A DNA stretch of 64,000 bases from Sphingomonas aquatilis (GTDB lineage Bacteria; Pseudomonadota; Alphaproteobacteria; Sphingomonadales; Sphingomonadaceae). Location: positions 124,001 through 188,000 of the forward strand of contig NZ_JACIDB010000002.1 in the NCBI RefSeq assembly GCF_014196115.1, written 5' to 3'. The translations under genes were made by a program, and so were the position numbers. Positions 26,228 through 35,804 of the stretch are shown here, one piece after another. Numbering within the stretch: the stretch's first letter is position 1; the number at the start of each line of letters is the position of its first letter. The notes below the pieces were generated by a model that ran no database searches, was not told the origin of the DNA, and saw only the letters and a program-made list of their open reading frames with translations.

Positions 26228-26902
26228 TTACTGACGCAGGTCGTTCTGCGAGATCGGCACGATCTTGATCTCAACACGGCGGTTGGCGGCGCGGCCGGCT
26301 TCGGTGTCGTTCGAGGCGACCGGGTTGCTCTCGCCGAAGCCGCGCGTGCCGATACGCGCGGCCTGCACGCCATGCGCGGCCAGATAGTCGGCGACCGACA
26401 CGGCGCGGCGTTCCGACAGCTGCTGGTTGTACGATTCCGAGCCGGTCGAATCGGTGAAGCCGTACACGTCGACGAAGGTCTGGTTGTACTGCGACAGCGT
26501 GTCGGCAACCTGATCGAGCGTGCGCTGGAACTGCGGCTGTACCGCGGCGCTGTTATAGCCGAAGGTGATGCCCGACGGGATGTTGAGGATCAGATTGTCG
26601 CCTTCGCGCGTCACCTGCACGTCGGTGCCGGCGGTGCGGGCGCGCAGGTCGCGTTCCTGCTTGTCCATATAGGCGCCGATGCCGGCACCTGCGAGGCCGC
26701 CGATGCCGGCGCCCAGGATCTTGGCGGTACGATCGTTGCGGCCGCCGACGAGGTCGCCGAGCAGATAGCCGCCGAGCGCGCCGCCGATGCCGCCGATCGC
26801 GGTCGACGAGATGCGGCGCTGGCCGGTTTCCGGATCGGTGGTGCAGGCGCTGGTCGTAACGAGCGCCGTGAGTGCGGCGGCGGCGAGGAATTTGGAGCGC
26901 AT
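26228..26902 (-). CDS. OmpA-family outer-membrane lipoprotein with glycine zipper
   Basis: 224 residues. A lipoprotein signal ends in VTTSAC with Cys20 as the probable lipidation site. Residues 35-80 carry two glycine-zipper stretches (GGIGGALGGYLLGDLVGG and LGAGIGGLAGAGIGAYMD). The C-terminal half is an OmpA/Pal peptidoglycan-binding domain (DVYGFTDSTGSESYNQQLSERRA, GFGESNPVASNDTEAGRAANRRVEI). The Asp and Arg that grip diaminopimelate are present. The start at 26902 follows AAAGGGACATC. Likely it tethers the outer membrane to the wall. Confidence 0.92.
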   Translation of the reverse strand: MRSKFLAAAALTALVTTSACTTDPETGQRRISSTAIGGIGGALGGYLLGDLVGGRNDRTAKILGAGIGGLAGAGIGAYMDKQERDLRARTAGTDVQVTREGDNLILNIPSGITFGYNSAAVQPQFQRTLDQVADTLSQYNQTFVDVYGFTDSTGSESYNQQLSERRAVSVADYLAAHGVQAARIGTRGFGESNPVASNDTEAGRAANRRVEIKIVPISQNDLRQ

Positions 26903-27089
26903 GATGTCCCTTTGCTTACAGGTGGCCTTCGTCTGGGGGGAATAACTCAGGTCCGAAGCGGCTTGTTCCGCCTGCGATCTGAACGGTGGATGAGCCGGGA
27001 GCGATGCGCGTGCAACGCACTTTCCGCAGGCATGCTGCAATCAGGCGGTTGTCGCGGCCGGACTTGTACGGCAAAGACACGTCACGCCG

Positions 27090-28391
27090 ATGGCACCGCT
27101 TCCGCCCTTTCCCTGGATCGACGTCCTCATCATCCTCGCGCTCGTCGCGTTGAACGGCGTATTCGCGATGAGCGAACTCGCGATCGTTTCGTCGCGCAAG
27201 GCGCGGCTGGAGGCGATGGCGCGTTCGGGGCGCAAAGGCCCCGCCGCCGCGCTGCAACTCGCCGCCGATCCCGGCAAATTCCTGTCTTCCGTACAGATCG
27301 GCATCACGCTGATCGGCATTCTGGCGGGCGCCTATTCGGGATCGAGCCTGGGCAGCCCCACCGCCGCGCGGCTGCAATTGCTGGGCCTGTCGGCGCATAC
27401 CGCCGAGACGCTGGGCTTCGCATTGGTGATCGGCCTCACCACCTACGCCTCGCTGATCATTGGCGAACTCGTCCCCAAGCAATTCGCGCTGCGCAAGCCC
27501 GAAACGGTCGCCAGCCTGGTCGCGCTGCCGATGCGCTACATCGCCCTCGTCTGCGCGCCGCTCGTCTGGGTGCTCGATTCGTCGAGTGCGCTCGTCTTTC
27601 GCATCCTCGGCCTCAACCGCGAATCGGAGGATCAGGTGACGGCGGAGGAGCTGCACCTGATCGTCGCCGAAGCGAGCAAGTCGGGCGTGATCGAGGAGCA
27701 TGAGCGCACGATCATCTCGGGCGTCGTCCGCCTCGCGGACCGGCCGGTGCGCGAGGTGATGACGCCGCGCACCGAAGTCGACTGGCTCGACTGCAACCTC
27801 GACGCCGACCGGATCCGCGACATCCTGCTCGCCACGCCGCACACCCGGCTGCCGGTGGCGGAAGGGTCGGTCGATGCGGTCGTCGGCGTCGTCCAGTCGC
27901 GCGACATCGCCGCGGCGTTGTTCCGCGGCGAACCGCTCGACCTCAAGACGCTGATGCGCAAGGCGCCGGTCGTGATCGACCGGATCGACGCGATGGACGC
28001 GCTGATCGCGCTGCGCCAGGCGGAAGTGCCGATGGCGCTGATCCACGACGAATATGGCCATTTCGAAGGGATCGTGACGCCGGCCGACCTGCTCGCCGCG
28101 ATCGCCGGCGAGTTCGCGAGCGATGCCGATCCCGACGAGGCGCCCTCCGTGGTGGTGCGCGACGACGGATCGTTGCTGGTCGCCGGCACGATGGCGGCCG
28201 ACGCACTCGCCGAACGGCTGGGCATCGACCTGCCCGAGGATCGTGATTACGCGACCGTCGCCGGCCTGGCATTAGCCGCTTTCCGCCATTTGCCGGGCGA
28301 GGGCGAGCATTTCGAGGAACAGGGCTGGCGATTCGAGGTCGTCGACCTCGATGGCCGCCGCATCGACAAATTGCTCGTCAGCGAAATGTGA
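27090..28391 (+). CDS. hemolysin family protein (CNNM transmembrane + CBS pair + CorC_HlyC)
   Basis: 433-residue membrane protein of the TlyC/CorC-like group, linked to magnesium or cobalt handling rather than lysis. DUF21 membrane domain, residues 1-190 (LIILALVALNGVFAMSELAIVSSRKARLEAM, GIILAG-type helices, LIIGELVPKQFALR). A CBS pair follows around 215-335 (REVMTPRTEVDWLD, RLPVAEGSVDAVVGVVQSRDI, EYGHFEGIVTPADLL), then a CorC_HlyC domain to the end (LPEDRDYATVAGLALAAFRHLP). Monocistronic. Confidence 0.92.
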   Translation: MAPLPPFPWIDVLIILALVALNGVFAMSELAIVSSRKARLEAMARSGRKGPAAALQLAADPGKFLSSVQIGITLIGILAGAYSGSSLGSPTAARLQLLGLSAHTAETLGFALVIGLTTYASLIIGELVPKQFALRKPETVASLVALPMRYIALVCAPLVWVLDSSSALVFRILGLNRESEDQVTAEELHLIVAEASKSGVIEEHERTIISGVVRLADRPVREVMTPRTEVDWLDCNLDADRIRDILLATPHTRLPVAEGSVDAVVGVVQSRDIAAALFRGEPLDLKTLMRKAPVVIDRIDAMDALIALRQAEVPMALIHDEYGHFEGIVTPADLLAAIAGEFASDADPDEAPSVVVRDDGSLLVAGTMAADALAERLGIDLPEDRDYATVAGLALAAFRHLPGEGEHFEEQGWRFEVVDLDGRRIDKLLVSEM

Positions 28392-28516
28392 TGGGGCCGG
28401 CTGGCATGCCGGTGGCGTCCGTTTCGATGCTATCTCGCTAACATAAGGCAAGGTCCGCCTGGCGTAGGACAATTCGTCCCATCGACGGCGGGCCTCAGCG
28501 TGCCCACCTATCGTGG

Positions 28517-28957
28517 ATGGAACAGCCCGACACGCCCGCCAAGCCCTCCACATTCCGCTGGATCCTGCACTGCGGCTGGAAGGGGCTGTGCCCGCGCTGC
28601 GGCGAGGGGCGGATGTTCCGATCGTGGCTGAAGATCGTCGATCGCTGCGAGCATTGCGGGCTCGACTATCGCTTCGCCGCGCCGGACGATGGCCCCGCCT
28701 TCTTCTCGCTGTGTATCATCGCGCTGCCACTGATCTTCTTCGTCGTGTGGTTACAGGTGGCGTTCGAGCCGCCCGTCTGGGTGCATCTGATCACGTCGGT
28801 GCCGGTGATGGTCGCGGGGACGCTATTGCCGCTGCGCCCGATCAAGGGCTGGCTGGTCGCATCGCAATTCGTCAACCGCGCGCAGGAAGCAGGCACGCAA
28901 GGTCTGTGGCGCCGCCTGCACGGCACCGACGATGTGACCAACGATTTCGATCAGTAA
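28517..28957 (+). CDS. DUF983 family membrane protein
   Basis: 146 residues. An N-terminal zinc ribbon (CPRCGEGRMF and RCEHCGLDY) precedes two membrane helices (FFSLCIIALPLIFFVVWLQV and WVHLITSVPVMVAGTLLPL). The DUF983 motif LYPLRP/LPLRPIKGWLVASQF is clear. The family is widespread in alphaproteobacteria, often near cytochrome oxidase genes, but no function is proven. Here it stands alone and converges on the next gene. Confidence 0.88.
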   Translation: MEQPDTPAKPSTFRWILHCGWKGLCPRCGEGRMFRSWLKIVDRCEHCGLDYRFAAPDDGPAFFSLCIIALPLIFFVVWLQVAFEPPVWVHLITSVPVMVAGTLLPLRPIKGWLVASQFVNRAQEAGTQGLWRRLHGTDDVTNDFDQ

Positions 28958-28966
28958 GACGGCCGG

Positions 28967-29653
28967 TTACAGCCGACCGAAGACGCGTTCGAACCCGGCC
29001 GTGTCGCCCGCCGCGAGGAAGCGGGCCTGTTCGATCCAGCGGTCGCGCTCCATACGGCCGGCGAACGGCCCCAGTTGCGCATCGAGTGCCACAGCCTGTT
29101 CGGGGCTGAGCGCGGCGACCTGACCCACCGTGCTGATGCCGAGTTCACCCAGCCGCGCGGCGAGCTTGGGGCCGAGGCCCTTCAGCGTCGACACGGGGGC
29201 TCCGGCGGGATCGGCGGAGACGGGCGCAGGCGCTGCCGGAGCGGACGCGGCTTCCTGCGCCGGTGCCGCGTCCAGCGGTGCGCTGGCGGCGATCGGTTCG
29301 TCGGCGATCGGGTCGGTCGCCGCGGGCAGGTCGGGTGCGGGATCGGTTGCCTGCGGTGCCGGAGGGGTGACGGGCGGCGTCGAGACGGGCGCGGGGGCCG
29401 CTGGCGGTGGCGGGGCTATTGGTGTCGGTGCGGGCGTGTCGTCCGCGGTCCGCGCCACTTCGGCATTATGTTCGGCGATATCGCGCTCCGCCGCGCGACG
29501 CTGCCGCTTCAGGCGGATACCCCAGATGATCGCGACGATCGTCAGCAGCGCGAAGATGGCGATGATCGCCAGATGCGCGGCGGTAAAGGCATCGGTGGTG
29601 CTCGGGATCAGACTGGCGCCCGAGGCGCCGCCGGCGGAGGCGGTGTCATTCAT
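28967..29653 (-). CDS. membrane-anchored protein with Pro/Ala linker and C-terminal helix-hairpin-helix
   Basis: 228 residues. One membrane helix at about 28-46 (LAIIAIFALLTIVAIIWGIRL), a charged coil, a long Pro/Ala-rich linker (75-155), then a helix-hairpin-helix fold related to DUF4332/L21-type domains (LKGLGPKLAARLGELGISTVGQVAALSPEQA). Such modules resemble DNA-binding hairpins, but the role is unknown. It is convergent with the DUF983 gene and 45 bases downstream of the AsmA gene. Confidence 0.8.
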   Translation of the reverse strand: MNDTASAGGASGASLIPSTTDAFTAAHLAIIAIFALLTIVAIIWGIRLKRQRRAAERDIAEHNAEVARTADDTPAPTPIAPPPPAAPAPVSTPPVTPPAPQATDPAPDLPAATDPIADEPIAASAPLDAAPAQEAASAPAAPAPVSADPAGAPVSTLKGLGPKLAARLGELGISTVGQVAALSPEQAVALDAQLGPFAGRMERDRWIEQARFLAAGDTAGFERVFGRL

Positions 29654-29698
29654 GCGTATGATCCTAGCGATGGCGTGCCGAGGGGGCGAGGGGGATTG

Positions 29699-31549
29699 TC
29701 ATGAGCCCAGCACGCGTGCCGACAGCGCCGCGCAATCGGCATCGCCCGCGCGCGGTTCCTGCTTGCCGGTGATCGCGCGGCCCAGCGCCTTCAACACGTT
29801 GCCGACCGATTTGACCTGCGCCGGCACGACGATCTCTGGCGCGCTGAGCGTGCCGGTGAGGAAGGCGGCGCCGGGCAAGCGGAGCAGGCCGTCACCCTTG
29901 GGGGCACCGGTCAGCCGCATGTCGAGCCGTTCGGCGGGGAAACGCACCGTGCCGGTGCCGCGTAGTTGGCTGGCGCTGGTGTCGACGATCATCGGCGCGG
30001 CGTGGCCCAGGCCGTCCGTCACCTTCAGCCCGACGATGACGCAGCGCAGACGGGCGCGTTCGCTCTCCCCCGCCAGCAGCGCGCGTCCGGCATCGAAACC
30101 CAGCGCCGCGGCGTAGCGCTGCGGCAGCGTGCCGTCGCGCACCACGAAACCGATGCGGCCGTCGGACCGCCCCACCGCCGCGCGGATCGTATCGCCCCGC
30201 CCAGTCAGGCGCGCGCGCGCTGCGATCCGCCCGGTGAAGTCGCCGCCGGTGCCGGGCAGCGCCGCAACGCGCGTGCCGCTCAGCCGCATATCGACCGTCA
30301 GCAGCGGGCTGGGCGCGCCGTCGCGCTGGTCGACGCGCAGGCTGCCCTTGGCAGTGCCATCGGCGAGCACCAGCGTCAGCGGTGCAACGTCGAGCCGCTT
30401 GTGGTCGAGTGCCAAGACCGTCGACAGCGCGCGCACCGGCGTCGGTCCGCTGCGGCTGACCACGCGCGCGATGCGGAGCGATATGCGGCCGTCGGTTTCG
30501 CCGATCTTGCTGAGGTCGATGCGCGTATCGGGCACGACATGCGGTCCGATCGTGCGTTCGCGCGCCGCGGCTTCCGCGCGACCTTCGTCGGAGGCTAGAT
30601 CACCGAAATCGAAGCGGTTGGCGGTGACGGCGCCGTCCAGCTTCGTGCGGCCGTCCTGCTTGTCGACCGTGACATGGCCGGCGATGTCCGACTGGCCGAT
30701 CGTGCCTTTCAGGTCGTTGACGATCCATTTGGGCGCGTCGTGGCGCACATGCGCGGTCAGCGCGACGGGTTGCGTGCCGAACAGCCCCGCTTCGATCACC
30801 GCGTCGATCAGGCGAAGGTCCGCGGCACGCGTGGTGACGTCCAGCGTCATCGCATCGGTATCGAGCGGCACGTCGGTGCTGCCCTTGGCGCGCATCGACA
30901 GACGGTCGCCGTCGATCGTCGCGGTGAAGGGCCAGGGGCCGGGGGTGGGCTGCGCGACCGAGGCGCCGTCGAGCGCGATGCGGACGGGCACACCGCGGAT
31001 CGTGCCGCTGCCCTTGGCGCGTAAGCCTTGTGCGTCGGACGAGACCTGCACCACCGCGCTGCGGCGGCGCTTGTCATCGCGATAGCGGATGGTGGCGTCG
31101 CGGATCATCAGCCCCTTGAGATCGCTCGACGCGCCGCCGCTTTCCGCCTCGCCGGGCCGCGACCAGTTGGTGCGGCCGTTGGCATCGCGCACCAGCGCGA
31201 GGCTCAAACCGTCCGCGACGACATCGCGCGGGCGGAAGGTGCCGGTCAGCAGCGGCCAGACGGGGAAGGTGACCCGCGCTTCGCGCAAAGTCAGGAAGTT
31301 GCCGGAGCCGGCCCAGCCCGCCTGCGGGATGGTCACGTCGCGGACGCGGATCGTCGGGGTGAAGCCGATCGTATCCACCCGGTCCATCGCCCCGATCACC
31401 ACCGGTCGCCCGAAGCGCTTGGCCAGCCGATCGGCGACCACGCCCTTCAACATGCCATAGGGAAAGGCTGCGATGACCAGCAGCAACACCAGCGGCACCG
31501 CGACGAGGACAGGCACGTAACGCCTGCCGGGGCGGAGACGGGGGGTCAT
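29699..31549 (-). CDS. AsmA family protein
   Basis: 616-residue envelope protein with one N-terminal membrane helix (VPVLVAVPLVLLLVIAAFPYG) and a long beta-rich periplasmic part. The AsmA signature is ADRLAKRFGRPVVIG at about 38-52 and repeated stretches such as FRPRDVVADGLSLALVRDANGRTNW. The C-terminal AsmA_2-like part ends with ITGKQEPRAGDADCAAL, typical of sphingomonad members. Related AsmA/TamB/YhdP proteins are thought to move phospholipid to the outer membrane. The SDHAF4 gene lies just upstream on the same strand. Confidence 0.88.
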   Translation of the reverse strand: MTPRLRPGRRYVPVLVAVPLVLLLVIAAFPYGMLKGVVADRLAKRFGRPVVIGAMDRVDTIGFTPTIRVRDVTIPQAGWAGSGNFLTLREARVTFPVWPLLTGTFRPRDVVADGLSLALVRDANGRTNWSRPGEAESGGASSDLKGLMIRDATIRYRDDKRRRSAVVQVSSDAQGLRAKGSGTIRGVPVRIALDGASVAQPTPGPWPFTATIDGDRLSMRAKGSTDVPLDTDAMTLDVTTRAADLRLIDAVIEAGLFGTQPVALTAHVRHDAPKWIVNDLKGTIGQSDIAGHVTVDKQDGRTKLDGAVTANRFDFGDLASDEGRAEAAARERTIGPHVVPDTRIDLSKIGETDGRISLRIARVVSRSGPTPVRALSTVLALDHKRLDVAPLTLVLADGTAKGSLRVDQRDGAPSPLLTVDMRLSGTRVAALPGTGGDFTGRIAARARLTGRGDTIRAAVGRSDGRIGFVVRDGTLPQRYAAALGFDAGRALLAGESERARLRCVIVGLKVTDGLGHAAPMIVDTSASQLRGTGTVRFPAERLDMRLTGAPKGDGLLRLPGAAFLTGTLSAPEIVVPAQVKSVGNVLKALGRAITGKQEPRAGDADCAALSARVLGS

Positions 31550-31613
31550 GCCTGCGGGACGCGCCGGAACGCCATTGGTTCCGGCACGGTCCTTCGCTCC
31601 GGTCGATGCCGGA

Positions 31614-31775
31614 TCAGAAATCGATCGCGATGCCCTTCAATTCCCAGTCGCCGTAGCGCGTGGGATCGAGCCCCAACGGGTCTTCCGTCTTCGGCTCCAC
31701 CGGCTCCGGGGTGGGCACGGGCGGGTTCTTGCTGAGATAGGCGGGCGGCTTCAGATGTTCGGGACGTTGGCCCAT
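31614..31775 (-). CDS. SDHAF4-type DUF1674 small protein (succinate dehydrogenase assembly factor)
   Basis: A 53-residue protein. It starts MGQRPEHLKPPAYLSKNPP and ends with the diagnostic motif GLDPTRYGDWELKGIAIDF, the signature of the SDHAF4/DUF1674 family. In eukaryotes SDHAF4 binds flavinylated SDHA and helps assemble complex II; in alphaproteobacteria the role is presumed similar. Succinate dehydrogenase genes are not in the window. It is divergent from rsmB, 57 bases away, and upstream of the AsmA gene. Confidence 0.88.
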   Translation of the reverse strand: MGQRPEHLKPPAYLSKNPPVPTPEPVEPKTEDPLGLDPTRYGDWELKGIAIDF

Positions 31776-31832
31776 CGCGTCTCTCCGGTCTAAGGGACCC
31801 GTATATCGTTCCGAACCGAAGGTTTCTCAAGC

Positions 31833-33161
31833 TTGCCCGATCCCCGCCGTCCCCGAGCCGGTCACCGTTTCAATCGTGAGCCCGCCGCCGCTGCCGAGCC
31901 GCTCGGCACGCCGTCGCGCCGTGCCGCTATCCGCCTGCTCGACGCGGTGCTGCGCCGGGGCGAGCCACTGGAGCAGGCGCTGGTCGCGGCGACGCGCCAC
32001 GTCTACGGGCCCGACCGGGGGCTGGCGCATGCGATCGCGGCGGAGGTGCTGCGGCGTCTGCCCGATCTCGACGTGCTGATCGATTCGGTGACGGAGCGCC
32101 CGCTGCCCGAGGATGCCAAGGCGCGCATGGCGCTGCGCATCGCGCTGGTGCAGGCGCTGGTGCTGGGCACGCCGCATCACGCCGCGATCGCGACCGTGCT
32201 GCCGCTGGTCGACGGCGGGCCGCGCAAGCTGGTGCATGGCGTGTTCGGCGCGATCGTCCGGTCGGGCGTGCTGCTGCCCGAAATTCCCGCCCTGCCGCCG
32301 AAGGTCGAGGCGCGGTGGGACGCCGCCTGGGGGCCTGAGATGGTCGAGGGCGCGGCACAGGCGATCGCCGCGCCGCCGCCGCTCGACCTCAGCCTCGCTG
32401 ACCCCGCCGAGACCGAACACTGGGCGCGCGAACTGGGCGGCACCAGCCTGATGCCGGGGCACGTCCGCCTGACCGACGCTGCCGCGGTGACCGAACTGCC
32501 CGGCTTTGCCGAGGGGCGCTGGTGGGTGCAGGATATCGCTGCCTCCATCCCCGCGCGGTTGCTGGCCGACGGGATCGCCGACGGCGCGCACGCGATCGAT
32601 CTGTGTGCGGCGCCCGGCGGCAAGACGCTGCAACTCGCCGCCGCCGGGTATCGCGTGGCCGCGGTCGATGTGTCCAACGCCCGGATCAAGCGGCTGCGCG
32701 AGAACCTGTTCCGCACGCGGCTGAAGGCGGAGGTGATCGCCGCCGACGTGCTGAAATGGGCGGCGGATGCGCCCGCCGATGCATTGCTGATCGACGCGCC
32801 GTGCAGCGCCACCGGCATCTTCCGCCGCCATCCGGACGTGCTCCACCGCGTCCACCCGGCGATCGTCGAGGAAATGGCAGGCCTGCAGGCCCGTTTGCTC
32901 GCCCGCGCCGCCGATTGGGTGAAACCCGGCGGGCGTCTCGTCTTCGCGACGTGCAGCCTCGAGCCGGCCGAGGGCGAAGCGCAGCTGGAACGCTTTTTGG
33001 CCGACCGCCCGGACTATGCCATCGATGCGCCCGATGCCGCGCTGCTGCCACCAGGCGTCCCGGTGCAGTCGGGCGGTTACGTCCGCACGCTGCCGGGGAT
33101 GCTGGCGGCCGAGGGCGGCTGCGACGGATTCTTCATCGCCAGGCTGTGGCGGAAGAGCTGA
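31833..33161 (+). CDS. rsmB: 16S rRNA (cytosine-C5) methyltransferase, RsmB family
   Basis: 442 residues. An N-terminal NusB-like RNA-binding domain (RRAAIRLLDAVLRRGEPLEQAL, HHAAIATVLPLV) precedes a Rossmann methyltransferase domain: SAM loop DLCAAPGGKTLQLAA, DVLKWAADAPADALLIDAPCSATGIFRRHPD with the Pro-Cys motif, and ATCSLEPAEGE with the nucleophilic Cys. Expected to methylate C967 of 16S rRNA. The start is probably TTG 31833. The Asp/Arg spacing is intact. It leads a same-strand run with rpe and the heparinase-like gene, interrupted by a repeat. Confidence 0.93.
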   Translation: MPDPRRPRAGHRFNREPAAAAEPLGTPSRRAAIRLLDAVLRRGEPLEQALVAATRHVYGPDRGLAHAIAAEVLRRLPDLDVLIDSVTERPLPEDAKARMALRIALVQALVLGTPHHAAIATVLPLVDGGPRKLVHGVFGAIVRSGVLLPEIPALPPKVEARWDAAWGPEMVEGAAQAIAAPPPLDLSLADPAETEHWARELGGTSLMPGHVRLTDAAAVTELPGFAEGRWWVQDIAASIPARLLADGIADGAHAIDLCAAPGGKTLQLAAAGYRVAAVDVSNARIKRLRENLFRTRLKAEVIAADVLKWAADAPADALLIDAPCSATGIFRRHPDVLHRVHPAIVEEMAGLQARLLARAADWVKPGGRLVFATCSLEPAEGEAQLERFLADRPDYAIDAPDAALLPPGVPVQSGGYVRTLPGMLAAEGGCDGFFIARLWRKS

Positions 33162-33179
33162 CGCCCGCCTCGCTCATCC

Positions 33180-33289
33180 CGTCACCCCGGACTCGTTCCG
33201 GGGTCCACCGGGCCGCAGGGGGAGGGCAAGAGGCTCCAGCCATTCCCCTCGCCGCAGAGTGGACCCCGGAACAAGTCTGGGGTGACGAC
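33180..33289. repeat. family C repeat, inverted pair
   Basis: CGTCACCCCGGACTCGTTCC (from 33180) and a partner ending in GGAACAAGTCTGGGGTGACG, with about 50 bases between. It lies 18 bases after the rsmB stop and is closely similar to the 22895-23002 copy, including the GCCGCAGGGGGAG-like centre. Confidence 0.85.
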
Positions 33290-33353
33290 GGGTTTTGGTT
33301 AAACGACCGCCCAACCGCATTGCCATCGCCCGACAGGGGCTTAGAGAGGCGCC

Positions 33354-34010
33354 ATGCAGCCGGTCCGCATCGCCCCGTCCATCCTGTCCGCCGATTTCGC
33401 CAAATTGGGCGAAGAAGTCCGCGCCATCGATGCCGCGGGCGCCGACTGGATTCATATCGACGTCATGGACGGCCATTTCGTCCCCAATATCACGATCGGC
33501 CCGGCGGTGGTGAAGGCGCTGCGCCCGCACACGACCAAGCCGTTCGATGTCCATCTGATGATTTCGCCGGTCGATCTGTACCTCGACGCCTTCGCCGAGG
33601 CGGGCGCCGACACGATCACCGTCCATCCGGAGGCGGGGCCCCACGTCCACCGCACGATCCAGCATATCAAGGGGTTGGGAAAGCGCGCTGGCGTCGTGCT
33701 CAATCCGGCGACGCCGGCCAAGATGCTCGACTATCTGATCGACATGGTCGACCTGATCCTCGTGATGAGCGTCAACCCCGGCTTCGGCGGGCAGAGCTTC
33801 ATCGACAGCCAGCTGAAGAAGATCGCCGCGATCCGCAAGATGATCGATCACAGCGGCCGTGCCATCGACCTGGAGGTCGATGGCGGCGTCGACGCGACGC
33901 ATGCCCGCCGCTGTGTCGAGGCGGGTGCCGATGCGCTGGTCGCCGGCACCGCGGCCTTCCGTGGCGGGCCGGCCTGCTACGCCGCCAACATCGCCGCGCT
34001 GCGGGGCTGA
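33354..34010 (+). CDS. rpe: ribulose-phosphate 3-epimerase
   Basis: Interconverts ribulose-5-phosphate and xylulose-5-phosphate in the pentose-phosphate pathway. It has 218 residues, a TIM barrel with [15 protein letters not shown], the metal residues in [32 protein letters not shown], and the phosphate-binding EVDGGVD. All catalytic Asp/His are intact. The heparinase-like gene starts eight bases after its stop. Confidence 0.97.
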   Translation: MQPVRIAPSILSADFAKLGEEVRAIDAAGADWIHIDVMDGHFVPNITIGPAVVKALRPHTTKPFDVHLMISPVDLYLDAFAEAGADTITVHPEAGPHVHRTIQHIKGLGKRAGVVLNPATPAKMLDYLIDMVDLILVMSVNPGFGGQSFIDSQLKKIAAIRKMIDHSGRAIDLEVDGGVDATHARRCVEAGADALVAGTAAFRGGPACYAANIAALRG

Positions 34011-34017
34011 TGCGCGC

Positions 34018-35781
34018 ATGAGCGACCTGTCGCCCCATCGTCATCCCGTGACCCCGCTCGACGGGCCGGATGCGCCCGACGGGATCGAGGAGGGCAAGCG
34101 CCTGATGCGCGTCGGCGGCGACAAGGGGCTCAGCCTCGCCGAGCGGCTCGCCGAACGCTTTCACAAGCTGACGTGGCGCACGCCGATCCACACGATGCGA
34201 CTGAAGGGTCGCTATCCGCTGAAGCTGGTCGCGGTGCCCGACGATCCCGTGATGGGCGACGTGCGGCGCGGCCATGCGTTGCTGCGTGGCGAGCTGGCGT
34301 TCCAGGGCGAGACGCACCCGATCGACACGCTGGCGTTCAAGCGCGGCGACTGGGGCCGGCCGTTTGCCGAATACGTCCACAGCTTCGCGTGGCTGCGCGA
34401 CCTGTCGACCGTGGCGACCCGCGCGCAGGGCGCGCCGATCGCCGAGGCGCTGATGGCGCGCTGGCTCGACGATTATGCCGAGCGGATCGATCCGCTGGCG
34501 TGGCGCCCCGATCTGTGGGGCCGGCGGCTGCTGTTCTGGACGTGCCACGCGCCGCTGATCCTGTCGTCGACCGACCTCGTCTATCGATCGAGCGTTCTCA
34601 ACACGCTGGCGCGCGGCGCCCGCCATCTCGATCGCGGAGCGGACAAGGCGCCGCCGGGCGCGCCGCGGATCGCCGCCTGGTGTGGGGTCATCACCGCTGG
34701 CCTGCTGATCCCCGGCGGCGACCCGCGCCGTGCGTTCGGCGAGGCGGGCCTCGCGCGTGCGCTGGCGAGTGGTTTGAGCGACGACGGCGGTTCGGTGTCG
34801 CGCAGCCCGGCGATGCTCGCCGACACGATCCAGCTGCTCAGCACCTTGCGCGAGGTCTACACGGCGCGGCGCGAAGAGATGCCCGAAGCGGCGCAGACCG
34901 CGCTCGCCCGTGCGGTGCCGGCGCTGCTCGGCGTCATGCACGGCGACCGCATGCTGGCGAGCTGGCAGGGCGCCGGCCCGGCGACCGCCGACGATCTCGC
35001 CGCGCTGATCGAGGCGAGCGGCATCCGCACCCGCCCGCTGCGTCAGGCGCGCGACTGGGGTTATCAGCGGCTTGCTGCGGGTGGCGCGGTACTGATCGTC
35101 GATGCCGCCCCGCCGCCGATCGCCAAGGTGGTGGAGGGTGGCTGCGCTTCGACGCTGGCCTTCGAATTTTCCGACGGCGAACAGCGGTTGATCGTCAATT
35201 GCGGCGGCGCGCGTGCGGCCGTCGCGCAACTGCCCGCCGCCTTTGCCGAAGGGCTGCGCACCACCGCGGCGCATTCGACGCTGACCGTGGGCGATTCGAA
35301 CTCCACCGCGATCCACGCTGACGGCACGCTGGGCCGCGGCGTTGCGCAGGTCGAGCTGTCGCGGCAGGAATCGGACGTCGCCAGCCGGATCGAGGCGAGC
35401 CACGACGGCTATGTCCGCCGCTGGGGCCTTATCCACCGCCGCCAGTTGATGCTGACCGGCGACGGCAAGGAACTGCGCGGCGAGGACGCACTGCTGCCGC
35501 AGGGGCGCCGCCGCAAGGCGGGCATGGCGCCCTTCTGCATCCGCTTCCACCTCGGCGCGGGCGTGCAGGCCTCGCCGACCGCCGACGGCCTCGCCGCGCT
35601 GCTGCGCCTGCCCGGCGGTGCGCTGTGGCAGTTCCGCTGCCGCGGGGGAATGCTGACGATCGAGGATTCGCTGTGGATCGACGGCGAAGGCCGCCCGGTC
35701 GCGACGCAGCAACTGGTCGTGTCGGGCGAGGCGCCCGCCGGGGGCGCCAACGTCAGCTGGGCGCTGAAGCGGGCGATCTGA
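34018..35781 (+). CDS. heparinase II/III family protein
   Basis: 587 residues. An N-terminal alpha/alpha toroid-like part (FHKLTWRTPIHTMRLKGRYPLKLV, DWGRPFAEYVHSFAWLRDLS, RLLFWTCHAPLILSSTDLVYRS) leads to a C-terminal beta-sandwich (NCGGARAA, HSTLTVGDSNSTAI, IEASHDGYVRRWGLIHRRQLML). No signal peptide is seen, so it may act in the cytoplasm or be exported in another way. Heparinase II/III proteins are polysaccharide lyases; the alphaproteobacterial core members have no proven substrate. It is adjacent to rpe and probably co-transcribed. Confidence 0.87.
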   Translation: MSDLSPHRHPVTPLDGPDAPDGIEEGKRLMRVGGDKGLSLAERLAERFHKLTWRTPIHTMRLKGRYPLKLVAVPDDPVMGDVRRGHALLRGELAFQGETHPIDTLAFKRGDWGRPFAEYVHSFAWLRDLSTVATRAQGAPIAEALMARWLDDYAERIDPLAWRPDLWGRRLLFWTCHAPLILSSTDLVYRSSVLNTLARGARHLDRGADKAPPGAPRIAAWCGVITAGLLIPGGDPRRAFGEAGLARALASGLSDDGGSVSRSPAMLADTIQLLSTLREVYTARREEMPEAAQTALARAVPALLGVMHGDRMLASWQGAGPATADDLAALIEASGIRTRPLRQARDWGYQRLAAGGAVLIVDAAPPPIAKVVEGGCASTLAFEFSDGEQRLIVNCGGARAAVAQLPAAFAEGLRTTAAHSTLTVGDSNSTAIHADGTLGRGVAQVELSRQESDVASRIEASHDGYVRRWGLIHRRQLMLTGDGKELRGEDALLPQGRRRKAGMAPFCIRFHLGAGVQASPTADGLAALLRLPGGALWQFRCRGGMLTIEDSLWIDGEGRPVATQQLVVSGEAPAGGANVSWALKRAI

Positions 35782-35804
35782 CCTGGTGGATGACTGACGC
35801 TCCA

